26,860 nt of DNA, taken from IMG/VR virus record IMGVR_UViG_3300010885_035331, positions 1-26,860 of that record. One strand, written 5' to 3'. Shown piece after piece: positions 6,561-13,524 of this stretch. A model generated the notes under the pieces. The model made no database searches and was not told the DNA's origin. It saw only the letters and a program-made list of their open reading frames with translations. Source of the stretch: a virus. Position 1 is the first letter of the stretch. Each line of letters starts with the position of its first letter. Made by a program: the position numbers and the translations under genes.

Positions 6561-6749
6561 CTATAGTTTCGCTTTTTTTAATTTGGTGTAATATTTTGGG
6601 TCTTCTTCAAGGTGTTGTTTGGCTATCGTTTCCGCCACTCTTTTATTATTAGTGTGTTCATGCTCCACTTCAATACCCATTTTTAATTGCTCTGGATCAT
6701 AATCGATAGAATTATTCACTCTTTTAAAGTATTGTTCAAAACTTTCCAT
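6561..6749 (-). CDS. DUF5661-like small protein with capsid-targeting-like N-terminus
   Basis: 62 residues. The core (LKMGIEVEHEHTNN, then AKQHLEEDPKYYTKL) fits the DUF5661 pattern, in which a conserved His/Glu segment is followed by a helix ending in a PxYYTKL motif. Its N-terminus MESFEQYFKRVNNS carries the shared motif. Function is not established. It follows the RlpA-like gene, whose TAG stop touches its late motif. Confidence 0.7.
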   Translation of the reverse strand: MESFEQYFKRVNNSIDYDPEQLKMGIEVEHEHTNNKRVAETIAKQHLEEDPKYYTKLKKAKL

Positions 6750-6760
6750 AATATTATTTA
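6750..6760 (-). promoter_or_regulatory. Late promoter motif GTAAATA-N5 abutting ATG
   Basis: TAAATA at 6755-6760, directly after the TAG stop of the upstream gene. Confidence 0.65.
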
Positions 6761-7138
6761 CTATTTTTTGAGTTTTCCAATCACTTCTATAGTAACTTCA
6801 GTAATTCCCCTCTTCACAAAATCCAATTCTCTGGCTACTCCGATAGTTACATCCAATATTCTATTACTTATGTTTGGTCCGTGATCAGAAACCGTACATA
6901 TTACACTTTTACCGTTTTTTAGATTGGTTACTTTTACTTTAGTTCCCATGGGAAGAGTTTTGTGGGCTACTGTGAATGCTGTATCGGAGAGTCTTTTACC
7001 ACTCTTCGTCTTCGTTCCATGATTACATTTTACCGAATACCAAGAAGCCTTTCCCTTCTGGATTGGGAAGGAATCTTTAGCCATAACATTACTTGCTAGG
7101 ACTATTCCGACCATTATTATGGTTGCTATAGTTCGCAT
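6761..7138 (-). CDS. RlpA-like double-psi beta-barrel protein, secreted
   Basis: 125 residues from the ATG at 7138, chosen by the full TATAAATA motif and because it starts a classic signal peptide (MRTIATIIMVGIVLASNVMA, cleavage after VMA). The mature part matches RlpA domains: GKASWYSVKCNHG, TKSGKRLSD, TAFTVAHKTLPMGTKVKVTNL and VSDHGP...RILDVT. Bacterial RlpA proteins bind or cleave denuded peptidoglycan, so an exported role in cell-wall remodelling or lysis is likely. It is divergent from the lysis cassette that starts at 7252. Catalytic competence cannot be judged by eye. Confidence 0.85.
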   Translation of the reverse strand: MRTIATIIMVGIVLASNVMAKDSFPIQKGKASWYSVKCNHGTKTKSGKRLSDTAFTVAHKTLPMGTKVKVTNLKNGKSVICTVSDHGPNISNRILDVTIGVARELDFVKRGITEVTIEVIGKLKK

Positions 7139-7151
7139 TGATCTATTTATA
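7139..7151 (-). promoter_or_regulatory. Late promoter TATAAATA-N5 abutting ATG
   Basis: Full T4-type octamer at 7144-7151, five bases before the ATG at 7138. Confidence 0.75.
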
Positions 7152-7251
7152 CCACGGTATTCTATTTTGTCAAGCAAATACTAAATAATAATAGACAAAC
7201 CCGAATCTTTCCGCATCGTTATAACATATTATACACTCAACAAATATTAAA

Positions 7252-7590
7252 ATGACCTCACACACAACCTCCTCGAAAATTACACATGGAAACCAAATGA
7301 TGTTCACCGTCGGTGGATTAATTATGTCTGTAGCCATGATGGTATCATCTTGGTTCCTGAATGAAGCATGGACGAAGATAGCCACAGTGGAAAATAAAGT
7401 ACAAGCATTGGAAATTACTTCTGCTGCCGATCATGCCAACAAATTCACTGTAGTTGATTGGAGTATCGCCAAAACTACTATGGATACCGATAGATTGGCT
7501 CTGGATAGGAGACTTATAAGAGTCGAAGAAAATTCCACAGTTATCAAGGACGCTCTGATTAGAATAGAATCAGGACTAAAGAATAAATAA
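7252..7590 (+). CDS. Membrane-anchored coiled-coil protein of the lysis cassette
   Basis: 112 residues. One transmembrane segment lies near residues 16-38 (MMFTVGGLIMSVAMMVSSWF), followed by a helical, heptad-like tail to the C-terminus (IATVENKVQALEI...LIRVEENSTVIKDALIRIESGL). This is the shape of an i-spanin or of XhlA-like small membrane proteins. As the next gene already looks like a complete u-spanin, a holin-associated or anti-holin role is equally possible. The start follows CAAATA-N5, one mismatch from the late motif. It is first in a four-gene plus-strand cassette. Confidence 0.7.
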   Translation: MTSHTTSSKITHGNQMMFTVGGLIMSVAMMVSSWFLNEAWTKIATVENKVQALEITSAADHANKFTVVDWSIAKTTMDTDRLALDRRLIRVEENSTVIKDALIRIESGLKNK

Positions 7591-7597
7591 AACTGTT
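7584..7597 (+). promoter_or_regulatory. Late promoter motif ATAAATA, 8-base spacing
   Basis: TAAATA at 7584-7589 overlaps the TAA stop (7588-7590) of the previous gene; eight bases separate it from the ATG at 7598. Confidence 0.45.
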
Positions 7598-8290
7598 ATG
7601 AAAATTAAACTGTTGGGTGTCCTACTAGTAGGACTTATGGGTTCTTGTGCTACAAAATCAACCCCACCCGCTATAATCCCTCCCGCTCCACAGAAAGTGG
7701 AGAGTGCATTACCGATAATAAGGAATACTAAACGAGATGTAAATGATGGTATTACCACCAATACTGATACTGGTAATAAATTATCAGAACAAGAACAAAA
7801 AATCAAAGAACAAACCGAAGGAATTGATCGGGCACTGGCAATATCTAATTTGATTAATGGTAAAGTTATATTGAAACAACCAGTAGTTGAAAAAGATACT
7901 ATTGGATTACTCACTGAGATGGGTAAGGTTAAAAGTAATAACATGTTTCTGGAATTATCCAACCATGATTTGATAAAATTAAAAGATACCCAGGACACGA
8001 ATCTCCAAAAAATGTCAGCTTCTCTAGATGCCGCAGAAGAAAAAGTTATCAATAAAGATAATGAAGCAACTCAATTGAGAGATCAATACACTTACCTATC
8101 CCAAAGTCTAGTTACTAAAAATAAGGAAGTGGAAGATTTGAATAAAGCTTTGACAAAAGAGAAAGAGACTTCGGCTACTGCTCTTGTATATAAACATTGG
8201 ATTTGGGGTATTGTTGGAGGATTTATATTATATAATATTATAAAAAATATCCTTCTCATATATTTCCCAATGCTGAAGTTTAGGGTTTGA
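7598..8290 (+). CDS. Unimolecular spanin (u-spanin) candidate
   Basis: 230 residues. The N-terminus is a lipoprotein signal ending LMGSC, with the lipidated Cys at residue 17 and no Asp at +2, which favours the outer membrane. A Pro-rich stretch and a long helical periplasmic region follow (about 55-195, with clear coiled-coil character in AALDAAEEKV-like and KNKEVEDLNKALTKEKE segments). One C-terminal transmembrane helix lies near residues 203-225 (WIWGIVGGFILYNIIKNILL). A lipid anchor at one end and a membrane helix at the other is the architecture of T1 gp11-type u-spanins, which fuse inner and outer membranes as the last step of lysis. The gene order supports this. Confidence 0.75.
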   Translation: MKIKLLGVLLVGLMGSCATKSTPPAIIPPAPQKVESALPIIRNTKRDVNDGITTNTDTGNKLSEQEQKIKEQTEGIDRALAISNLINGKVILKQPVVEKDTIGLLTEMGKVKSNNMFLELSNHDLIKLKDTQDTNLQKMSASLDAAEEKVINKDNEATQLRDQYTYLSQSLVTKNKEVEDLNKALTKEKETSATALVYKHWIWGIVGGFILYNIIKNILLIYFPMLKFRV

Positions 8291-8293
8291 GAC

Positions 8294-8306
8294 TAAATAC
8301 GTTTGT
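8294..8306 (+). promoter_or_regulatory. Late promoter motif CTAAATA, 7-base spacing
   Basis: TAAATA at 8294-8299, seven bases before the ATG at 8307 and three bases after the stop of the u-spanin gene. Confidence 0.5.
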
Positions 8307-8693
8307 ATGAAAGATAAAATTGTAAGTTTCTTTAAAGGTGTTTGGACTTCTGTTGCTGCTAATTCACGGGATATTATTTCCACTCTGTTTTGGATTACTG
8401 CCGTATTATTCGTAACTCAACTAATTGCTTCTGTGGGTAATGCCTGTTCGGTAGATCTTCACGATATAAAGAATTTCGTATTTGCAATTGGTAAATTTGC
8501 TGCCGCTACATTGGTAGGTGTGGGATATATAAGCCATATTACATTTCGGGATAGTTTAGGTCAACACGATCAGAATGAATTCATGGAAACTTGGAAAAAT
8601 GTTCTAACTCCCAAGGAAAGATTAGAGTGGTTTTTCAAAGTTACTCTAGTAGGTCTTGTTGCCGCTGTCATTTGTTTCAGTGTGGGTGTATGA
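8307..8693 (+). CDS. Three-helix membrane protein, holin candidate
   Basis: 128 residues with three predicted membrane helices: about 23-46 (DIISTLFWITAVLFVTQLIA), 55-80 (FVFAIGKFAAATLVGVGYIS) and 108-127 (FFKVTLVGLVAAVICFSVGV). Size, helix number and a position immediately before the endolysin fit a class I holin, which forms the pores that release or activate endolysin. Its TGA overlaps the endolysin ATG (ATGA at 8690-8693), so the two are probably translationally coupled. Sequence alone does not prove holin function. Confidence 0.65.
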   Translation: MKDKIVSFFKGVWTSVAANSRDIISTLFWITAVLFVTQLIASVGNACSVDLHDIKNFVFAIGKFAAATLVGVGYISHITFRDSLGQHDQNEFMETWKNVLTPKERLEWFFKVTLVGLVAAVICFSVGV

Positions 8694-9292
8694 AATATCT
8701 ATTCTTAGGATTAACTTTATCTCTGGCTGGTTTAACAATGTTTAAATCAGGTCCAGTCACTCTTCAATCCCAGAGATGGGATTCTGCTGAGATTAGAGTA
8801 GAAAAACAATCCGAAGTGAGATGGACTGTTAAAAAGATTGAAAGAAATAAAGATAGATATGAATCTATCTCAAAATCTTCCGGCGTACCTTGGCAATTTA
8901 TAGCTTGTTTCCATAACATGGAGTGTGGATTAAGGTTTGATCAACACTTACATAATGGAGATTCATTAACTAAAAGGACTTGGCAGGTTCCTGCCGGAAG
9001 ACCAAAGATCGGTAAACCACCTTTCACTTTCGAGGAAAGTGCCCTTGACGCTCTTCAATATGATAAGATGGACAAGGTACAGTGGAATGACCTTACAAAG
9101 TCTTTAGATGCCATTGAGGGCTATAATGGCACTGGATATCGTAAGAGAGGATTACCATCTCCATATTTATATGCAGGAACATCAGTTGAAAGGCCCGGAC
9201 GTTATGTGCGAGATGGGGTTTGGGATTCTAAAGCTTGGTCTAATCAATTGGGTATCGTACCCATACTCAAGGAATTACATTTCAATTGGTAA
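8690..9292 (+). CDS. Endolysin, lysozyme-like, with N-terminal signal/SAR helix
   Basis: 200 residues. The frame extends upstream to 8591, but the ATG at 8690 is the start because it overlaps the holin stop and begins a hydrophobic leader (MKYLFLGLTLSLAGLTMF) rich in Gly/Ala/Ser/Thr, as in signal-arrest-release endolysins. The catalytic domain matches a phage lysozyme-like family: SGVPWQFIACFHNMECGLRFDQHLHNGD, then a TWQVPAGRP segment, EGYNGTGYRKRGLPSPYL and GRYVRDGVWD. Glu in HNMECG is the likely catalytic acid. It would cleave peptidoglycan once exported. It ends 5 bp from the convergent tRNA gene. Confidence 0.85.
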   Translation: MKYLFLGLTLSLAGLTMFKSGPVTLQSQRWDSAEIRVEKQSEVRWTVKKIERNKDRYESISKSSGVPWQFIACFHNMECGLRFDQHLHNGDSLTKRTWQVPAGRPKIGKPPFTFEESALDALQYDKMDKVQWNDLTKSLDAIEGYNGTGYRKRGLPSPYLYAGTSVERPGRYVRDGVWDSKAWSNQLGIVPILKELHFNW

Positions 9293-9297
9293 AAAGG

Positions 9298-9369
9298 CTC
9301 CCAAGGTTGGTAACGCTCCAACTACCTAGTGTTTAACAGACACCCGCTCTGCTAGTGAGCTACTTGGGA
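9298..9369 (-). tRNA. tRNA-Asn (anticodon GUU) with unusual D- and T-loops
   Basis: A cloverleaf is drawn from the sequence: 7-bp acceptor TCCCAAG/CTTGGGA; U8 A9; 4-bp D stem GCTC/GAGC with 7-base loop ACTAGCA; 5-bp anticodon stem GGTGT/ACACT (one G-U) with loop CTGTTAA, anticodon GTT; 5-base variable loop AGGTA; 5-bp T stem GTTGG/CCAAC with loop AGCGTTA; discriminator G. CC is encoded after it but A is not, so CCA must be completed enzymatically. The D-loop lacks GG and the T-loop lacks TTC. Five T residues follow. Confidence 0.8.
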
Positions 9370-9375
9370 TTTCAC

Positions 9376-9552
9376 TTATTTATTCAACGATTCTATTTTG
9401 TCAATAAAGAACACATCATCTACTTTCAATTTAACACCATTCAATTGAATAGCTCCTTGCTCAAGATCTTTTTTAATTTTTGATTTAGAATGCTCAATAT
9501 TAAAAATTGTTTTCCACACATATTGAATATAATCCACTGCTTTAAAATACAT
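9376..9552 (-). CDS. 58-residue S4-domain-like protein
   Basis: Start placed at the ATG at 9552 because TAAATA-N5 precedes it. A longer in-frame start at 9612 would overlap dUTPase by 56 bp. The C-terminal part (SKIKKDLEQGAIQLNGVKLK) resembles the core of S4 RNA-binding domains, as at the C-terminus of tyrosyl-tRNA synthetase. If so it may bind RNA; the neighbouring tRNA gene is suggestive but no more. Upstream of the S4-like part is one short helix (YFKAVDYIQYVWKTIF). Confidence 0.6.
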   Translation of the reverse strand: MYFKAVDYIQYVWKTIFNIEHSKSKIKKDLEQGAIQLNGVKLKVDDVFFIDKIESLNK

Positions 9553-9563
9553 AGAATTATTTA
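9553..9563 (-). promoter_or_regulatory. Late promoter motif GTAAATA-N5 abutting ATG
   Basis: TAAATA at 9558-9563 overlaps the dUTPase stop codon (9557-9559). It sits inside the end of an early-type gene and could let the S4-like gene be expressed late. Confidence 0.6.
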
Positions 9564-9982
9564 CCGCTTGATCCAAAGCCACCATCCGCTCTTTCAGTTT
9601 CTGATAACTCATCAGTTCTTGTAAATTCTACATCTTCTCTACTTCTCATTTGAATTTGAAGAATTCTATCCCCCACCTTATATATAGGTAAAGTTTTAAC
9701 AACATGATAAAATACTGCTTTATATTCTCCAGTGTATCCTTCATCACCAGTACCAATACAATTACTTAATATCAAACCAGTTTTATGTATCGAACTACGT
9801 GCTCTTAAATCTAATTGAGTATTCTCCGGTAATTCTAAAGAGAATCCTAAACCATATTCATATCTACCATCCCCATAATCTTTAAAAGAAGTAGCTACTA
9901 CATCATAGCAAGCATCAGTATTAAAAGATTTAACTGGAATAGAAGAATTATTATTGAGTAATTTAATTTTAACTTTGGTCAT
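9557..9982 (-). CDS. dut: dUTP diphosphatase (dUTPase), trimeric type
   Basis: 141 residues from the ATG at 9982. It hydrolyses dUTP to dUMP and diphosphate, keeping uracil out of phage DNA and supplying dUMP for dTMP synthesis. The five dUTPase motifs are in order: DACYDVVA; RSSIHKTGL; a GTGDEGYTGEYKAVF segment with the catalytic Asp; VGDRILQIQM; and RADGGFGSSGK, the C-terminal arm that closes over the active site. Length is normal for the family. It has a sigma70-like promoter rather than the late motif, suggesting early expression, and lies near the ribonucleotide reductase gene. Confidence 0.95.
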   Translation of the reverse strand: MTKVKIKLLNNNSSIPVKSFNTDACYDVVATSFKDYGDGRYEYGLGFSLELPENTQLDLRARSSIHKTGLILSNCIGTGDEGYTGEYKAVFYHVVKTLPIYKVGDRILQIQMRSREDVEFTRTDELSETERADGGFGSSGK

Positions 9983-9992
9983 ATACAAACAT

Positions 9993-10020
9993 ATTGTAAC
10001 AGATCAAAATGAAATGTCAA
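9993..10020 (-). promoter_or_regulatory. sigma70-like promoter for dut
   Basis: On the minus strand TTGACA (10015-10020), a 16-base spacer and TACAAT (9993-9998), ten bases before the ATG at 9982. This implies a very short leader. Confidence 0.75.
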
Positions 10021-10027
10021 GATTAAA

Positions 10028-10384
10028 TCAATAATTAGTTCTGTTATTTTTAGCTTTCAACATATTCTTCAAAGCACTTAGTGCCATTACAGCCATTCTT
10101 TCCATTGGATTAGATGAATCATAATCTTCTAGCATCTGATTGATTTTAGCAACCACTTCTCGCTTATCAATCATTTCCTCTGGTACTTCTTCCTGTTGGT
10201 CAAATACCGGGGTGGTTTGGGGGTTGTAATCATCGGCACCTTTGGAGAATGAACCTTTGTACATCACACTACCTTTGGTCTCCACTGGCCTGTAGTGACC
10301 ATTGCCAGTACTTGGTGGTGCAGGGTTACGCATATCACCCGGCCAACCTTCCATATACACATCTCCAAGTTCTTTAATCCACAT
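10028..10384 (-). CDS. Unknown phage protein with a C-terminal helical part
   Basis: 118 residues from the ATG at 10384; five residues further upstream are in frame, but the late motif sits directly before this ATG. The first 75 residues are Gly/Pro/Asn-rich and probably extended (WPGDMRNPAPPSTGNG, SFSKGADDYNPQTTPVF). The C-terminal part is helical (REVVAKINQMLEDY...MERMAVMALSALKNML). No membrane segment. The composition suggests a virion or assembly component, but I do not recognise the family. Confidence 0.65.
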   Translation of the reverse strand: MWIKELGDVYMEGWPGDMRNPAPPSTGNGHYRPVETKGSVMYKGSFSKGADDYNPQTTPVFDQQEEVPEEMIDKREVVAKINQMLEDYDSSNPMERMAVMALSALKNMLKAKNNRTNY

Positions 10385-10395
10385 GAAATTATTTA
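10385..10395 (-). promoter_or_regulatory. Late promoter motif TTAAATA-N5 abutting ATG
   Basis: TAAATA at 10390-10395, five bases before the ATG at 10384. Confidence 0.65.
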
Positions 10396-10506
10396 ACAAA
10401 AAGTGTGTATTTAGCTAGCAGGACTGTTTTTTGAATGACTTGAAAATCGATAATTACAGAATAAATAATCCAGCAACAGATTGACTTTCTTGAACAGTGT
10501 GGTTTA

Positions 10507-12852
10507 ATGGAGCCCAGTCCAAACGACAATTTAATAAAAAATATGAGTATAAAAGCATTATCAGATTACACGTATTATTCCAGATACGCAAGATACAATA
10601 AGAATAAAAATGGCAGAGAAACTTGGGATGAAGCAGTCAAACGAGTATTTGATATGCATAGAGAGAAATATTCAGAACAAATATTACAAAACCCAGAGCT
10701 TGGCCAATTAATTGATTTCGCACAATCAATGCAAAGGAAGAAACGGGTGCTGGCAGCACAGCGTTCTCTGCAATTTGCGGGTGATCCTATTTTCAAACAT
10801 CAACTGAAAATGTTCAATTGTCTATTTACACATATTGATAGGGAACGAGTATTCCAAGAAATTATGTATTCACTATTATGTGGATGTGGAGTTGGTTTTT
10901 CCGTTCAAACACAACACATCAAACAATTACCCGATATAGTACCTCTCAATAAATCTAATAAAACATTCATTATTCAAGATTCTATTGAAGGTTGGGCGGA
11001 TGCGATAGGAGTCCTTATCAGTAGTTATTTGGAAGATCCTACAGAGTTCGGTGAATATAAACAACATAATATCGAATTTGATTATTCATTGATTCGTAAA
11101 GAAGGAACTCTTATTGCTGGTCAATTCAAAGCACCCGGACCAAATGGTTTAAAAATTTCCTTGGGAAAAGTGAAATCTGTAATTGAAAATAGATTACAAT
11201 CAAATGATTTCCTCATTGATAATTTTGCAAAAAAACTTCGACCCATCGACTGTTATGATATAGTGATGCATATCTCCGATGCTGTATTATCAGGAGGAGT
11301 TCGTCGTTCTGCTACTCTATGTCTATTTTCACATGATGATGATAAAATGTTAAACTCTAAAGTTGGTGATTGGTTTATCAAGAATCCTCAGAGAGGAAGA
11401 AGCAATAATAGCGTGGCTCTGTTAAAAGGTCATGTCACAAAAGAAGAATTCCATACTATAATGGAATCCACAAAACATTTCGGTGAACCGGGATTTATTT
11501 GGGTGAATGATTTAGAGCTTGGGTTTAATCCATGTGTTGAGATTTGTCTATATCCTAAAACACGAGATGGTCGTTCAGGTTTTCAAGGTTGTAATCTCAC
11601 AGAAATTAATGGCAAGTGGTGTGATACCAAAGAGAACTTTCTAAAGGCTTGCGAGGCATCAGCTATCATTGGCACATTGCAAGCAGGATATACAGATTTT
11701 AAATATCTAAGTGAATCTTCAAAAGAAATTTTTGAAGAAGAATCATTATTAGGTTGTTCCATCACAGGAATGATGGATAATCCTACTATTCTATTTGATG
11801 ATGATATTCAAAGAGAAGCTGCTGAATTTATTATAAAGACCAATGAAAAGGTTGCAGCTATGCTAGGCATTAAACCCGCAGCGAGAACTACATGTGTAAA
11901 GCCTGCGGGAAGTACATCTTGTGTGTTGGGTACTGCATCCGGCATCCATCCCCATCATGCTAAGAGATATATTCGAAGAGTTCAGGCTAATAAAAATGAG
12001 TTTTGTTTACAGGAAACAGAAAAAAGAAATCCCGCAGCAGTAGAAGATTCTGTTTGGTCTACAAACAAAACTGATAAAGTTATATCATTTATCTGCGAAG
12101 TTCCTGTAGGTTCAATTGTTAAGAATCAATTGAAGGCTGTTGAACTTCTAGAAAAAGTTAGAATTACTCAGAAAAATTGGGTTGAATATGGAACAGTCAT
12201 TGATCGGTGTGTTAATCCAATGTCACGACACAATGTATCAAATACTATAACAGTTAAACCTGATGAATGGTTGGAGGTTGAAAATTTCATATTCGATAAT
12301 CAAAAATGGTTTGCGGGTATTTCATTGCTATCATCATCAGGAGATCTCGATTATGCTCAAGCACCATTCGCTACAGTGATGACCCCCACGGAATTAGTAA
12401 AGGAATATGGGGATGCGTCTGTATTTGCATCTGGTTTAATTGTGGATGGACTATACGCATTCGATGACAATCTTTGGAGAGGATGTGATACTGTTTTAGG
12501 ATTTGGGGAAGATCTTCCAATTGAATGTTTTAAACCCGAATATCCTATCAAGAAGACCAATAAAGAATTATCTATATATTTCTTGGCACGGGATGAATAT
12601 GATATTTGTATTGCTAAAAAGGATTGGGTACGACGGGTAATTCAATTCGCAGACCGATATTTCGATAATGATATTAAACGGGCTACATATTGCTTAAAAC
12701 ATGTATCATTATGGAAAACTTGGTGTGATTTAAAACGAGAGTATAAAGAAATAGATTGGTCTGATACGAAAGAAGAATCAGAAACATATATAAGTGCAGA
12801 TACTTTGGGAGCATCGGCTTGTTCCGGTGGACAATGCGAAATTATTTTTTAA
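10507..12852 (+). CDS. nrdJ: Class II (adenosylcobalamin-dependent) ribonucleotide reductase
   Basis: 781 residues, resembling the monomeric ribonucleoside-triphosphate reductase of Lactobacillus leichmannii. It reduces ribonucleotides to deoxyribonucleotides with a thiyl radical generated from adenosylcobalamin, supplying dNTPs for phage replication. Visible: C105 (FNCLF) and C362 (GCNLTEI), the redox pair; N341-P-C343-V-E345, the radical Cys with its Asn and Glu partners; CVKPAGSTSCVLG and GIHPHHAKRY nearer the C-terminus; and the C-terminal ACSGGQCEIIF with C772/C777 for re-reduction. An in-frame ATG at 10543 is an alternative start. No thioredoxin-like gene is in the window. No B12 riboswitch is evident in the 107-bp leader region. 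ClpP follows 12 bp downstream. Confidence 0.92.
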   Translation: MEPSPNDNLIKNMSIKALSDYTYYSRYARYNKNKNGRETWDEAVKRVFDMHREKYSEQILQNPELGQLIDFAQSMQRKKRVLAAQRSLQFAGDPIFKHQLKMFNCLFTHIDRERVFQEIMYSLLCGCGVGFSVQTQHIKQLPDIVPLNKSNKTFIIQDSIEGWADAIGVLISSYLEDPTEFGEYKQHNIEFDYSLIRKEGTLIAGQFKAPGPNGLKISLGKVKSVIENRLQSNDFLIDNFAKKLRPIDCYDIVMHISDAVLSGGVRRSATLCLFSHDDDKMLNSKVGDWFIKNPQRGRSNNSVALLKGHVTKEEFHTIMESTKHFGEPGFIWVNDLELGFNPCVEICLYPKTRDGRSGFQGCNLTEINGKWCDTKENFLKACEASAIIGTLQAGYTDFKYLSESSKEIFEEESLLGCSITGMMDNPTILFDDDIQREAAEFIIKTNEKVAAMLGIKPAARTTCVKPAGSTSCVLGTASGIHPHHAKRYIRRVQANKNEFCLQETEKRNPAAVEDSVWSTNKTDKVISFICEVPVGSIVKNQLKAVELLEKVRITQKNWVEYGTVIDRCVNPMSRHNVSNTITVKPDEWLEVENFIFDNQKWFAGISLLSSSGDLDYAQAPFATVMTPTELVKEYGDASVFASGLIVDGLYAFDDNLWRGCDTVLGFGEDLPIECFKPEYPIKKTNKELSIYFLARDEYDICIAKKDWVRRVIQFADRYFDNDIKRATYCLKHVSLWKTWCDLKREYKEIDWSDTKEESETYISADTLGASACSGGQCEIIF

Positions 12853-12864
12853 TATATAAAAATT

Positions 12865-13524
12865 ATGAATTGGAAATATAACAACAATAAACGAAGAATG
12901 GGTGATGAGGAATCCGAACAACCGAATTATCAACCCATAATTATTAATTCTAGTGGTCCTGAATATTCCCAGCAGATATCTGCTGGGAATATCAGAGTGG
13001 TAGAAAATAAGATATTCTTTTATGGTGATATTGATGAGGATACGATTCTAGATTTAAATAAAACTCTATTGGAGATAGATATAAAGCTTCAGAATACTAA
13101 AAATATTCTAGGGGAGGATAGCTTCACTCCAATCATCCATCTTCATGTAAGTACTTATGGTGGAAGTATTTTTGCTGCATTTTCTACAGTGGATACCATC
13201 AGAAATTTAAAATCGAAAGTATATACTTACGTCGATGGATCTGTAGCATCTGCTGGTACTCTTCTTACTTCTATTGGTAATAAGAGATTCATTGGTCAAT
13301 ATGGCCATATGTTAATTCATCAATTATCTTCTGGAGTTTATGGTAAGTTCTCGGAAATGGAAGATGAAATTTATAACTGTACAAATCTCATGAAACTTCT
13401 TAAAGATTTTTATAAGAAGAATACAAAAATGCCTATGAAGAAATTGGACGAACTTCTGAAAAAAGATATTTGGTTAAATGCTGAAGAATGTGTTCTATAT
13501 GGGCTTGTAGACGAAATCCTATAA
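12865..13524 (+). CDS. clpP: ClpP-like serine protease
   Basis: 219 residues. A ClpP fold with a complete triad: S129 (DGSVASAGTLL), H152 (MLIHQLSSG) and D201 (KKDIWLNAEECVLYGLVDEIL). The VSTYGGSIFAAFSTVDTI helix segment is also typical. ClpP forms barrel-shaped proteases that degrade unfolded proteins with an ATPase partner, none of which is visible here. T4-like and other large phages sometimes carry ClpP homologues of unclear role, perhaps in prohead maturation or host takeover. The 50-residue N-terminal extension before the fold (hydrophilic, Asn-rich) is unusual and contains a 30-bp perfect DNA palindrome. Probably co-transcribed with nrdJ. It overlaps the convergent spike gene by 6 bp. 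Confidence 0.9.
   Translation: MNWKYNNNKRRMGDEESEQPNYQPIIINSSGPEYSQQISAGNIRVVENKIFFYGDIDEDTILDLNKTLLEIDIKLQNTKNILGEDSFTPIIHLHVSTYGGSIFAAFSTVDTIRNLKSKVYTYVDGSVASAGTLLTSIGNKRFIGQYGHMLIHQLSSGVYGKFSEMEDEIYNCTNLMKLLKDFYKKNTKMPMKKLDELLKKDIWLNAEECVLYGLVDEIL
12963..12992. repeat. Perfect 30-bp palindrome within clpP
   Basis: Two 15-bp arms with no loop, ATATTCCCAGCAGAT followed by its reverse complement. It encodes YSQQISAGNI in the N-terminal extension of the ClpP-like protein. No T-run follows. Confidence 0.95.

Noticed and set aside
7576-8052. Minus-strand frame of 158 residues
   Set aside because: Antisense to the u-spanin candidate, whose lipobox and membrane helix mark the real frame.
8591-8689. 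N-terminal extension of the endolysin
   Set aside because: The extra 33 residues are Cys-rich shadow of the holin frame; the ATG at 8690 overlaps the holin stop and opens a proper leader.
9298-9369. tRNA on the plus strand at the same place
   Set aside because: The plus-strand fold has a 4-bp T stem separated from the acceptor by two bases and a mismatched anticodon stem; the minus-strand fold has correct geometry.
10400-10506. Cobalamin riboswitch before the class II reductase
   Set aside because: The 107-bp gap is too short for the known B12 riboswitch and the B12-box pattern is not visible.
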